Shown piece after piece: positions 24,073 through 32,253 of a DNA stretch of 33,765 nt. A program made the position numbers and the translations under genes. Under the pieces are notes generated by a model. That model searched no databases. It saw nothing but the letters and a program-made list of their open reading frames with translations, and had not been told where the DNA came from. Each line of letters begins with the position of its first letter. Position 1 is the first letter of the stretch. The DNA comes from WQUF01 sp031549885 (GTDB lineage: Bacteria; Bacillota; Clostridia; Clostridiales; Clostridiaceae), in NCBI GenBank assembly GCA_031549885.1, contig JAVBPD010000116.1, forward strand, positions 1 through 33,765, written 5' to 3'.

Positions 24073-26243
24073 AATAATGAACCCCCTTGTTTAGGCTTTA
24101 TGCGCATTTTCGTTTTAAGATTTTCATATATCTCTTCCACATACTCTTTAGCCCACTTTTGATCTTCAATTTTTTCTAATTTAATTGCACAATATTTGTA
24201 TTCAGGTGTATTACTTATAGGATCAAGATGATGCGTTGTAAGTTCATTACATGCTCCAACCCACCATTGATATGTCATATAAGTTGCACCCTTTTTAACG
24301 CGATCTGTAGGAAGGACTTTAGTTATTAAGCTTCCTCGTTTTGATGTTACTCTGATGAATTCTCCTTCTTTTACTCCTAATTTTTCACAATCTTCAGTGT
24401 TCATTTGAATAAAGCCTGGTTCATCCTCTAAATTTCTAAGAGTGCGGCAATTACCAGTCATAGTCCTTACAGAATAATGCCCTACTTCACGAACTGTAGA
24501 TAATGTGTAAGGATATTCATTGCTTTCAAGTTCTTTTACAGGTTGCCATTCAGTAGCAAAAAAATTAGCTTTTCCACTGGCAGTTGCAAATTTGCCACCT
24601 TTATGTAGATATTGTGTACCTTTATCTTCCATAGATTCATCTCTACATGGCCATTGCACGCCACCTAGCTTTTCCATTTTCTCATATGTTGCACCTTTAA
24701 AGTTTGGACATAGTTCCCTCATTTCATCCCATATTTCTTTAGTGTTGTTATATTTCATTGGATAACCCATTGCTGTTGATATTTCGCATATTATTTCCCA
24801 GTCTTTTTTAACATCGCCTTTAGGCTCAACTGCTTTTCTCATCAACTGGAATCCACGATCTGCACAAGTAAATGTGCCTTCATGTTCTCCCCAAGCAGTA
24901 GCTGGCAATATAACATCGGCATGCAGAGATGTTTTATTCATATAAATATCTTGAACTATGACTAAATCAAGTGCATCTAAAGCCTCTCGCACCTCGCTTA
25001 AGTCAGGATCTGATTGTGCTGGATCTTCGCCAAAAATATAATAAGCATGTATTTTTTTAGATTCATCTTTCTCATGAAGAACTCTATTTGGAACTTGCGT
25101 TAAAGGTATCCCATTGTTAGGAGATAGAGGAGTACCCCAAGCTTTTTCAAATTTAAGACGTGCTTTTTCATCTGTAACATTTTGATAACCAGGGTAAGAG
25201 TTTGGTAAAACACCCATGTCACATGCACCTTGTACGTTATTTTGACCACGCACTGGACCAATTCCACAATTAGGCTTTCCAAAATTTCCTGTCATAAGGC
25301 TTAAATTTGCCAAGGTTTTAACTACATCTACAGCTTGAGAAAATTGAGTAACACCCATTCCATAAAGAATCATAGCAGTTTCAGCTTTTGCAAACTCTCT
25401 AGCTGCTTTTATTATTAAACTTGCCGGAACTTCAGTTATTTTTTCCGCAAATTCAGGTGTATACTTTTCAACAAGTTCTTTATATTCTTCAAAACCAACG
25501 GTATGCTCTTCTATAAATTTTTTATTAGTAAGATTTTCTTTAATAATTACATGAGCTATGGCATTTATAAGCGCCATATTCGTTCCACCTTTAAGCTGCA
25601 AATGCATATCAGAAATCCTTGCAGATTCTGTTATTCTAGGGTCACACACAATTATTTTTGCTCCCTTTTGTTTAGCATTTACTATCCTTCTTGCAACAAT
25701 AGGGTGAGAATCTGCGCCATTGTACCCAAAAATAAATAACAGCTTAGTATCTTCTATTTCAGGTATGCTCATGGACATTGCGCCGCTTCCTAATGAATAC
25801 AGTAGCCCCGCTACTGAAGGAGCATGTCAAACACGGGCACAGTGATCAATATTATTAGTGCCAATACATGCACGCATAAATTTTTGCATTATGTAATTTG
25901 CTTCATTGCCTGGGCCTCTAGCAGAACCTGTACCCATTATAGAGTTTGGTCCATATTTTTCTTTTATTTCAGAGAGTTTAGTAGATACAAAATTAATTGC
26001 TTCATCCCATTCAACCTCTTCAAATTCACCATTCTTTTTAATTAATGGTTTAGTAAGCCTTTTTGATAAAATTTGAGGGTCATTTAAATAGTCCCAACCA
26101 TAGTAACCTTTAAGGCATAAAGTACCTTCGTTAGTTCTTCCCATTGCTGGTTCTGCACTTATAACCTTACCATCTTGAACATTTAAGTATAGTTGACAAC
26201 CAGCACCACAGTAAGCACAAGTAGTTAATACTTTGTTATTCAA
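24069..26243 (-). CDS. fdhF: Selenocysteine-containing formate dehydrogenase, HDCR catalytic subunit
   Basis: 724 residues if the in-frame TGA at 25829-25827 is read as selenocysteine (residue 139). Reading through joins DHCARV-U-HAPSVAGL, the active-site context of Sec formate dehydrogenases (E. coli FdhF has Sec140). N-terminal [4Fe-4S] site: TTCAYCGAGC (Cys9, 12, 16) plus the Cys in GTLCLKG. Later: GTGSARGPGNEANY, GMGVTQFSQAVD, GPVRGQNNVQGACDMG, and the C-terminal cofactor-binding domain with GHYSVRTMTGNCRTL. Reduces CO2 to formate, or the reverse, at a bis-MGD Mo/W site. The start is a TTG at 26243 with AGGTGG 6 nt upstream. First gene of a six-gene operon with its own promoter. An ordinary gene caller would split it in two. 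Confidence 0.93.
25800..25829 (-). promoter_or_regulatory. Selenocysteine codon and SECIS-like hairpin in fdhF
   Basis: Minus strand: TGA at 25829-25827, a 10-nt spacer, then CAGTAGC (25816-25810), loop GGG, GCTACTG (25806-25800): a perfect 7-bp stem. Bacterial SECIS elements lie just after the UGA with a G-containing apical loop, which fits. SelA/B/C/D are expected elsewhere in the genome. Confidence 0.85.
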
Positions 26244-26277
26244 AAAACGCCACCTGCCTTTTTTACATTTTTAAAAA

Positions 26278-26333
26278 GCATAACCAAAAATATAAAACCA
26301 AAAAATTTAATTGGTAATATTTTTTGATTATGC
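26278..26333 (-). promoter_or_regulatory. Leader hairpin (possible attenuator) of the HDCR operon
   Basis: GCATAACCAAAAATAT (26278-26293) is the inverted copy, with small differences, of ATATTTTTTGATTATGC (26317-26333). A nested ACCAA/TTGGT pair (about 26297-26315) extends the fold. On the minus-strand transcript the hairpin is followed by CTTTTTAAAAATG, so it resembles a terminator lying between promoter and fdhF. No known riboswitch consensus was recognised. Confidence 0.5.
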
Positions 26334-26352
26334 CTTTTCAGATTTTAATTTT

Positions 26353-26381
26353 ATTTTAACTACTATTATAATCAATGTCAA
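26353..26381 (-). promoter_or_regulatory. Sigma-A promoter of the HDCR operon
   Basis: Minus strand: consensus TTGACA (26381-26376), 17-bp spacer, TAAAAT (26358-26353). The predicted transcript starts near 26346 and has a leader of about 100 nt before the TTG start at 26243. Confidence 0.7.
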
Positions 26382-26424
26382 TTGAAAATGTATTCATATT
26401 AAAAAACTATATCTTAATTTTCCC

Positions 26425-28314
26425 TCATTCTCTTTCAAGAGGTATTTCAAAAACCGAAATAAAATCTTCGCTATCAATTTGTATAAATATAGGCATTTGT
26501 TTAACCTTATATCCTTCTTTAACCTCTGTCATGATTATTTTATATTTTCCAAAGGCTATGCGTTCAGAGTTTGCCTTTCCATTTTCGTCAGTTATAATGG
26601 TTTTTATATGATTACCATAAATGTCATATAATTTAAATTCTATACCTTCTAGTTTATTGCAAGGGCAAATATTATCCATTGTTAATAATAAAAATTCCCC
26701 TTTAGGTTTTTTTTCAACCTTTATATTTGGTATATCAATAGTTTTAATGTAATTAGAAGAATTTATTTCTACTGATATCTTATCAAAATTTAATTTATAC
26801 CCTTCAGGTGCTTTCTTTTCTATTATTAAATATGTGCCATATGGAAGATATTTCGAAAAAGCATACTCATCTTTTTCTGTAGTAATAGTATCTACAACAT
26901 CTCCCTTTAAATCAAATATCTCAAATATAGCTCCATTTAATTTGTTATTAAAGATTTTAAAACGCCCTTTTGGCATATAAGGCACTTTATCATTTGAAAT
27001 TTTTATTGTATTTTTATAAGAATTAATTTTTATAAAAATAGGCTCAGAGTTAAGGGTATGTCCATTGGGAGGTTTTATTTCATATAAAATATAATTGCCA
27101 TATGGAATTTCTTTTGATAATCCACAACCATCTTTTTTGGTTTCAATTGTGTCAATAACTTTATTTTCACAATTTCTTATTTCGAATATTGCACCTCCAA
27201 GACCCATAGCTTCACAACATCCATCAACTTTAATTATTTCAACTATTCCTTTTTCTATCTCAATTATTTCATTTTTTATATCAATTATTCCTTTTTCTTT
27301 TTTATTCAATGCTGAATTTGAAACATATAAATTGCATATAGCAGAAAATTCCTTGCATAAATTTATAATTGCCATTAATGTTTGAGACTTTTTCCCTTCA
27401 GATGATATTATTGCAACATCTGCCCCATATACTACATTTGCAGAAGTTTTTATCTTTAATTCAGAAATATTTTCATCAGATAAATATATGAAAAATGGTG
27501 TATCTATTTTAACTTTCGTTATTTCATTATTTTCTTTATCATAAAATTTTATATTTAATTTTTCTTCCTTTAAGCTAAATTCAATATCTTTCGTTAAATA
27601 GCTATTAGACTTTAATTCAAGTGGCCCAAACTTATAAGGTTTATCTACAATGTTTAAGCCCCCAATTTCAACAGCTGTATTATCACATGTAATTTCTAAT
27701 TTTATATTATCCCCTATTTTTACAACATCATTTAAATCCCATCCAGGATTAGAATTTATTTTAAAATAATTGTATAAATCCACAGTATTTTGTGAATAAG
27801 TTTTCTCTATTTCTGCTCTGCCCATTTCAAAATCGTTTACTAAAGACCAAATAGCTGCTTGAGTGGCTGCGACAACTTCACTTACTTTAATATTATTTAT
27901 CTTTGCTTCCTCTTCAATATGGGTTAAATCTTTAATAAATGGATATGAAATATTCACTATTTTTCTTAAGTTTTTGATATATTCAAGAGGAAATAATGAA
28001 ACAATTTCCTCACAAGTGGCAGTTTTATATTTAACCTGTTTATCTAATTCAGTTTCAAAATCCACACAATATCCATAATATTCACCAGTACTTGCATCAT
28101 TTATGCTTAATAATTCTACCTTTGTACCTGTATCAATTACATCATTCTTATTATAAACAATCCCAGCACCTAAATTATAATCAACACTTAAAAGAGCATC
28201 ATCATCAAATTTATAATTAGTTACTATTAAAATATCAGAACCAACTTTACTTACATTTACAGGCATTTCTACAATTTCTTCTTCACCAGGATATTGGTCG
28301 TTGTCAATAAACAT
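26425..28314 (-). CDS. Thioester (Cys-Gln) domain protein with three SpaA/Cna-B-like repeats, no signal peptide
   Basis: 629 residues. The N-terminal part (about 60-180) matches Cys-Gln thioester-forming adhesin domains: GYCVDFETEL with Cys83 and VVAATQAAIWSLVND with Gln152. A beta-rich middle (about 190-340) follows. Then three prealbumin-like SpaA/Cna-B repeats: about 375-460 (GGAIFEIRN, IPYGNYILYEIKPPNGH), 463-545 (GAIFEIFDLKG, LPYGTYLIIEKKAPEGY) and 548-629 (GIEFKLYDIYG, IAFGKYKIIMTEVKEGY). Such proteins are normally exported pilus or adhesin subunits. Here there is no signal peptide (an in-frame stop lies 11 codons upstream of the ATG) and no LPxTG or membrane anchor; the protein ends with repeat 3. 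GGAG stands 8 nt before the ATG. Location and role are uncertain; a spore-surface protein loaded from the mother cell is one possibility. Confidence 0.72.
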   Translation of the reverse strand: MFIDNDQYPGEEEIVEMPVNVSKVGSDILIVTNYKFDDDALLSVDYNLGAGIVYNKNDVIDTGTKVELLSINDASTGEYYGYCVDFETELDKQVKYKTATCEEIVSLFPLEYIKNLRKIVNISYPFIKDLTHIEEEAKINNIKVSEVVAATQAAIWSLVNDFEMGRAEIEKTYSQNTVDLYNYFKINSNPGWDLNDVVKIGDNIKLEITCDNTAVEIGGLNIVDKPYKFGPLELKSNSYLTKDIEFSLKEEKLNIKFYDKENNEITKVKIDTPFFIYLSDENISELKIKTSANVVYGADVAIISSEGKKSQTLMAIINLCKEFSAICNLYVSNSALNKKEKGIIDIKNEIIEIEKGIVEIIKVDGCCEAMGLGGAIFEIRNCENKVIDTIETKKDGCGLSKEIPYGNYILYEIKPPNGHTLNSEPIFIKINSYKNTIKISNDKVPYMPKGRFKIFNNKLNGAIFEIFDLKGDVVDTITTEKDEYAFSKYLPYGTYLIIEKKAPEGYKLNFDKISVEINSSNYIKTIDIPNIKVEKKPKGEFLLLTMDNICPCNKLEGIEFKLYDIYGNHIKTIITDENGKANSERIAFGKYKIIMTEVKEGYKVKQMPIFIQIDSEDFISVFEIPLERE

Positions 28315-28396
28315 TTCTATGTCTCCAATTATCTTATTTCTATACTATTATATTAGTTATAATTTTTTTTATGAGCATTTTTTGTCACTGTATGAA

Positions 28397-29341
28397 TTAT
28401 TGACTTTTACGGCGTTGAAAAAGAACAGCCAAAATAATTATAATACCTTTAACAAGCCCATTTAAAAAAGGAGGTATTTTTGCTGCAATAAGTATGCCCT
28501 CAATCATCTGAAGCATAATTGCACCTAAAAAAGTTCCAAATATATTTCCACGTCCCCCAGTCATAGCTGTTCCGCCAATTGCAACAGCTGCTATAGCATC
28601 TAACTCAAAGGAAGCGCCTGCATTTGCTGCTGTTATAGATGTAAGCCTTGATGATAGAAGAAATGAAGATAAACCAACAGTCAATCCCATAATGCTAAAA
28701 GATAAAATTTTAATCTTATTAGTATTTATGCCTGTAAGCCTAGCAGCCATCTCATTAGAACCAGTTGCATAAACATATCTTCCAAACTTTGTGTTATTCA
28801 TGATTATTGCCATGATTATTGTAACTATTATAAAGATAATTGCTAAATTTGGTATATGAAATAGCGATCCGCTTGAAATTGAAGAGAACCTTTTAAGAAT
28901 AGCTGTATTAACATTAAATGGTCCTCCCTGACCTAATTGCACAATTATTGACCTATAAGCACTCATAGTTGCTAAAGTTACAATAAATGGGGCTATTTTA
29001 CCTTTTGTAACGATGATACCATTAACTGTTCCAAGTATTGTACCAAATACAAGGCAAAATATTAACATAATAAAGATACTTCCTGTAAAATTTAAAACCA
29101 CTACCCCAAGCCCTGCACAAAGGGCACAAGCTGAACCTGCCGATAAATCAATTTGAGAAGATATGATAATATATGTCATTCCTAAAGCGATAATACCTTT
29201 AATAGTTGATTGTAGAAGTAAAGTTGAAATGCTGCTATAGGTCAAAAAATCTTTGTTTATAAAAATAGCTACAACAAATAATACAATAAAAGAAAAGATA
29301 AAAGAATAATTTGAATAAAAACTCTTTAAATTTATTTTCAT
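28397..29341 (-). CDS. Sugar ABC transporter permease (RbsC/XylH type)
   Basis: 314 residues with about 8-10 membrane helices. It shows the branched family pattern of ribose/xylose/galactoside permeases: LGMTYIIISSQIDLSAGS near residues 55-72, FGRYVYATGSNEMAARLTGIN (EAA-like loop) and AAVAIGGTAMTGGRGNIFGTFLGA. It forms the membrane channel for the ATPase and binding protein encoded upstream. Its start overlaps the ATPase stop (ATGA, 4 nt). No terminator is evident after it, so some read-through into the thioester-protein gene, 82 nt downstream, is possible. The sugar is not identifiable from this subunit. Confidence 0.9.
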   Translation of the reverse strand: MKINLKSFYSNYSFIFSFIVLFVVAIFINKDFLTYSSISTLLLQSTIKGIIALGMTYIIISSQIDLSAGSACALCAGLGVVVLNFTGSIFIMLIFCLVFGTILGTVNGIIVTKGKIAPFIVTLATMSAYRSIIVQLGQGGPFNVNTAILKRFSSISSGSLFHIPNLAIIFIIVTIIMAIIMNNTKFGRYVYATGSNEMAARLTGINTNKIKILSFSIMGLTVGLSSFLLSSRLTSITAANAGASFELDAIAAVAIGGTAMTGGRGNIFGTFLGAIMLQMIEGILIAAKIPPFLNGLVKGIIIILAVLFQRRKSQ

Positions 29342-30837
29342 TTAATTTCCTCCAAATTTGCGCCTGTTGCATAATACATAATAGTCATTTCCTTTAATTC
29401 ATCTCGGTCTAATATTTTATTAATCCTTCCTTTATACATCACAATGCATCTATCAGCTATTTGATATATTTCTGGAAATTCTGAACTAAAAACTATAATG
29501 CTTTTACCTTGCTTTGAGAGATTGCGAATTATATTGTAAATTTCAAACTTTGCTCCAACATCAATGCCTTGAGTTGGATTATCGAGTATATATACTAAAG
29601 AATCCACTTCAAGCCATCTTGAAAGTATGACTTTTTGTTGATTGCCTCCTGAAAGCGATGTAATAATATCATCTGGACTATGAGCTTTAATATTGGTTTT
29701 TTCACAGCTTATCTTATATTTTTTCCTTTGATTTTTTTTATTTAAAAATAAACCGTTGCTTTTATGAACAAAGCTTGCAATAAATAAATTATCCATTATA
29801 TTCATGTCCTTTATTATGGATCTTTCCTTTCTGTTTCGAGGCACCATCCCTATTCCCATGTTCATTACATTCTTAATATTCTTAAAATTAAGAGCCTTAT
29901 TATTTAATAAAACATTTCCAGAATTTATCTTTAAAACTCCAAATAAAGCTTCAGCAAGCTCTCCCCTGCCATCTCCATGCAGGCCAGTAATAGCAACAAC
30001 TTCGCTTTTTTTAACATCAAACGAAATATCTCTAAAAAAAGGCTCACAGGTAATATTTGAAACCTTTAAAACAGCATCATAAGAAGTTTTACCTTTTATA
30101 ACTATATCTTCAGTAGATATGCTCTTGCCCACCAAAAGCTCTGTTGCAATTTTTTCATCTATATCTTTAAAATGTCCACTTTTTATAAATTTTCCATCCC
30201 TAAAAACTGTATATTTATCACATATTTCAAAAAGCTCAGGCATTTTATGAGAGATGTATATCATGCTTACACCTTTATTTTTCATTTTACGCATTATTGA
30301 AAATAAATGCTCAATTTCCTTATTGGTTAAGGCTGTAGTAGGCTCATCCATGATTATTAGTTTACAATCAAATAAAATGGCCTTTGCAATTTCAACAAGC
30401 TGCTTATGAGATGTATCTAAATTTGAAACCTTTTCTTCAAGGCTTATATTTAAATTTATCTCAGAAAGGACTTTTTTTGATTTTTCTATCATCTGCTTTT
30501 TATTTAGCCATCCAAATTTTGAAGAAATCTCTTCTCCTAGAAATAAATTTTCATAAACCTTTAGGTCGTTTACAAGGTTTAATTCTTGATGCACAAAGCG
30601 AATTCCTAATTCCTTAGCTTTTCGTGTAGTCATATGTTCAATGCTTGTTCCATCTATTATAATTTCACCTGAGGAAGGAGGAAAAATGCCAGCTAAGATG
30701 TTCATTAAAGTACTTTTGCCTGCACCATTTTCTCCTAAAAGCCCATGGATTTCAGCATTTTTAACCACAAAGGACACATTAGAAAGTGCCTTTACACCAC
30801 CAAAATTCTTTGAAATATTCTTCATCTCTAAAACCAT
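29338..30837 (-). CDS. Sugar ABC transporter ATPase with two nucleotide-binding domains (RbsA/MglA type)
   Basis: 499 residues, the standard length for the tandem-ATPase class. The first half has Walker A GENGAGKST, the signature-region TSHKQLVEIAKAI and Walker B LIIMDEPTTAL. The second half starts with the degenerate P-loop GLHGDGRGEL, then has LSGGNQQKVILSRW and VYILDNPTQGIDVG. This is typical of ribose/xylose/galactose importers, where the second site is catalytically weak. GAGGTG precedes the ATG at 30837. The gene is separated from the binding-protein gene by a hairpin terminator, so it should be expressed at a lower level than the binding protein. It overlaps the permease gene by 4 nt. 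Confidence 0.92.
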   Translation of the reverse strand: MVLEMKNISKNFGGVKALSNVSFVVKNAEIHGLLGENGAGKSTLMNILAGIFPPSSGEIIIDGTSIEHMTTRKAKELGIRFVHQELNLVNDLKVYENLFLGEEISSKFGWLNKKQMIEKSKKVLSEINLNISLEEKVSNLDTSHKQLVEIAKAILFDCKLIIMDEPTTALTNKEIEHLFSIMRKMKNKGVSMIYISHKMPELFEICDKYTVFRDGKFIKSGHFKDIDEKIATELLVGKSISTEDIVIKGKTSYDAVLKVSNITCEPFFRDISFDVKKSEVVAITGLHGDGRGELAEALFGVLKINSGNVLLNNKALNFKNIKNVMNMGIGMVPRNRKERSIIKDMNIMDNLFIASFVHKSNGLFLNKKNQRKKYKISCEKTNIKAHSPDDIITSLSGGNQQKVILSRWLEVDSLVYILDNPTQGIDVGAKFEIYNIIRNLSKQGKSIIVFSSEFPEIYQIADRCIVMYKGRINKILDRDELKEMTIMYYATGANLEEIK

Positions 30838-30864
30838 AAGATCACCTCGTTAAAGATTTAATTT

Positions 30865-30892
30865 TAAAAAGAATCTGCCTATATGCAGATTC
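30865..30892 (-). terminator. Intercistronic terminator between binding protein and ATPase genes
   Basis: Minus strand: GAATCTGC (30892-30885), loop ATATAG, GCAGATTC (30878-30871), then TTTTTAAAA. A perfect 8-bp stem with T-run. Partial read-through would explain higher levels of the periplasmic-type binding protein than of the membrane complex. Confidence 0.8.
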
Positions 30893-30911
30893 TCTATAGA
30901 AATCTTATGAC

Positions 30912-32003
30912 CTATATACCGCTTTCATAACGGAGTATATAAGGTTCACTTTTTTTATAAGCATCTAAAGTTGATTGATCTATTTCCATAGTGTCAATAA
31001 GTTTAAGCCCTTCTACTTTTTCACCATTTAAAATATTAACTCCATATTGAATTGCATCTTTAACCATTGCAGGAGAAAATAAATAAGTAACTTGATCAAT
31101 TCCTAAATCATTTTTTATAGATTCAAAAGTGTCAATATTTTCTTTTCTACCACCAACACCTGTGACAAGCTTAATATTTAATTTTGCCTCTCCACTATAT
31201 TTAGAAATAGCATCTAAAACACCTAAAACAACTTCATCATCATGAGTAAATACAGCTTTAATGCTCTCTATTTCTTCTTTAGAGCTATTTGTTAAGAAAG
31301 TTTCCATTTGCTCCATAGCTTTGGCACGTTGCCAATCTGTTGAAAATTGTTGAATAACTTTAAAATTTGGATCAGCAGTGCTTTTAAATCCATCTGAACG
31401 CTGCTGTGGAACTGTGGAATTATCGCCTTTAAACTCCAATATATTTACTGCTCCTTGCTTTAAGTCTTCTTGAAAATATTTATTCATATATTCCCCAGTC
31501 TTCTTACCAATGGTTTCATTGTCACCCATGACTTCTGCTGTAACAGGCAATCCAGTTATAAGACGATCGTAGATTATAAGAGGGATTTTAGCATCCATAA
31601 CCTTTTGAGCACCAGCTCTAAGTTCATCGCCATTATGGGGCCAAAGCACAATGCAATCTACTTTTTCATTGATCAATGTATCTAGTTGATTGTTTTGTTC
31701 AGAGGATTCTGCAGAAGTTAAGAACTTATACTCAAAGCCGTTTTTAGAAGCAAGTTCTTTACAAGCAGCTTCTGCATGTTTTATGCTCTCACCTAAAAAA
31801 CCATGAGTTGCATTTGGCATAACAACACCTAATACTTTTTTCTTGCCAGATGCAGTAGTATCTATACTTGTAGCAGTAGTATCTGGTGGTGAAGATGTTG
31901 CAGCAGTAGAATCAGTAGTATCATTTGAAGCGCCTGTTCCAGAGCAGCAGGTAAGTCCCAAGATCATGACCAAGGTAAGCAGTAATCCTACTATTTTTTT
32001 CAT
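30912..32003 (-). CDS. Sugar ABC transporter substrate-binding lipoprotein
   Basis: 363 residues. The N-terminus (MKKIVGLLLTLVMILGLTCC) is a lipoprotein-type signal; the lipid-bearing Cys is Cys19 or Cys20, and the box LTCC is not the usual L-x-[GAS]-C. A Ser/Thr/Ala/Asp-rich linker (about 22-52) leads to a periplasmic-binding-protein fold of the ribose/galactose type (VLGVVMPNATHGFLGESIKHAE, VDCIVLWPHNGDELRAGAQKVMDAKIPLIIYDRL, AVFTHDDEVVLGVLDAI). It captures the sugar outside the membrane for the ATPase and permease downstream. It is the first gene of its transcript, with a consensus promoter and an operator over the transcription start. Ligand unknown. Confidence 0.92.
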   Translation of the reverse strand: MKKIVGLLLTLVMILGLTCCSGTGASNDTTDSTAATSSPPDTTATSIDTTASGKKKVLGVVMPNATHGFLGESIKHAEAACKELASKNGFEYKFLTSAESSEQNNQLDTLINEKVDCIVLWPHNGDELRAGAQKVMDAKIPLIIYDRLITGLPVTAEVMGDNETIGKKTGEYMNKYFQEDLKQGAVNILEFKGDNSTVPQQRSDGFKSTADPNFKVIQQFSTDWQRAKAMEQMETFLTNSSKEEIESIKAVFTHDDEVVLGVLDAISKYSGEAKLNIKLVTGVGGRKENIDTFESIKNDLGIDQVTYLFSPAMVKDAIQYGVNILNGEKVEGLKLIDTMEIDQSTLDAYKKSEPYILRYESGI

Positions 32004-32082
32004 TAATACAAAACCTCCATATATTTATTGGCCAAAGCCAGGGGATACATGTGGATTATTAACTAACTTTAAGGCTTGTACC

Positions 32083-32096
32083 TGTAATTGATTACA
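32083..32096. promoter_or_regulatory. Operator copy 1 (TGTAAT-TG-ATTACA)
   Basis: The 14-bp inverted repeat TGTAATTGATTACA lies directly after the -10 of the binding-protein promoter, covering its start site. The same 14 bases recur at 32224. The shape is typical of LacI-type repressor sites, but no regulator gene is in the window. Confidence 0.8.
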
Positions 32097-32102
32097 TTTC
32101 GA

Positions 32103-32132
32103 ATTATACTGTATTTTATATTTGAATGTCAA
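32103..32132 (-). promoter_or_regulatory. Consensus promoter of the sugar ABC transporter
   Basis: Minus strand: TTGACA (32132-32127), 18-bp spacer, TATAAT (32108-32103). Both hexamers are perfect consensus. The operator at 32083-32096 would block it. Confidence 0.85.
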
Positions 32133-32179
32133 CATTATGAAGCTAATAATAAGGATCATAGCTTATAATGTAAATTTCA

Positions 32180-32208
32180 TTGATTTTACTAGGAGTGAAT
32201 GCTATAAT
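32180..32208 (+). promoter_or_regulatory. Promoter of the Gfo/Idh/MocA dehydrogenase gene
   Basis: TTGATT (32180-32185), 17-bp spacer, TATAAT (32203-32208). The second operator starts 16 bp after the -10, just downstream of the predicted start site. Confidence 0.8.
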
Positions 32209-32223
32209 CAAAACCAAAATAAC

Positions 32224-32237
32224 TGTAATTGATTACA
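32224..32237. promoter_or_regulatory. Operator copy 2 (TGTAAT-TG-ATTACA)
   Basis: Identical to the copy at 32083-32096 and 141 bp from it. It lies between the promoter and the ribosome binding site (CAGGAGG) of the dehydrogenase gene, so bound protein would act as a roadblock; two sites 141 bp apart could also support looping. Confidence 0.8.
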
Positions 32238-32253
32238 AAACAGGAGGTGTAAT

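Noticed and set aside
24069..25778. Separate formate dehydrogenase starting at the internal ATG near 25778
   Set aside because: The frame is continuous with 25827-26243 through a TGA in the Sec context, with a SECIS hairpin; it is one gene.
26425..26480. Sortase sorting signal at the C-terminus of the thioester protein
   Set aside because: The last residues continue the third SpaA-like repeat; there is no LPxTG-like motif, hydrophobic stretch or basic tail.
28387..28394. CATACAGT upstream of the thioester protein as a sigma-E type -10 box
   Set aside because: It fits the -10 consensus, but no matching -35 lies at the right distance, so a sporulation promoter is not supported by sequence alone.
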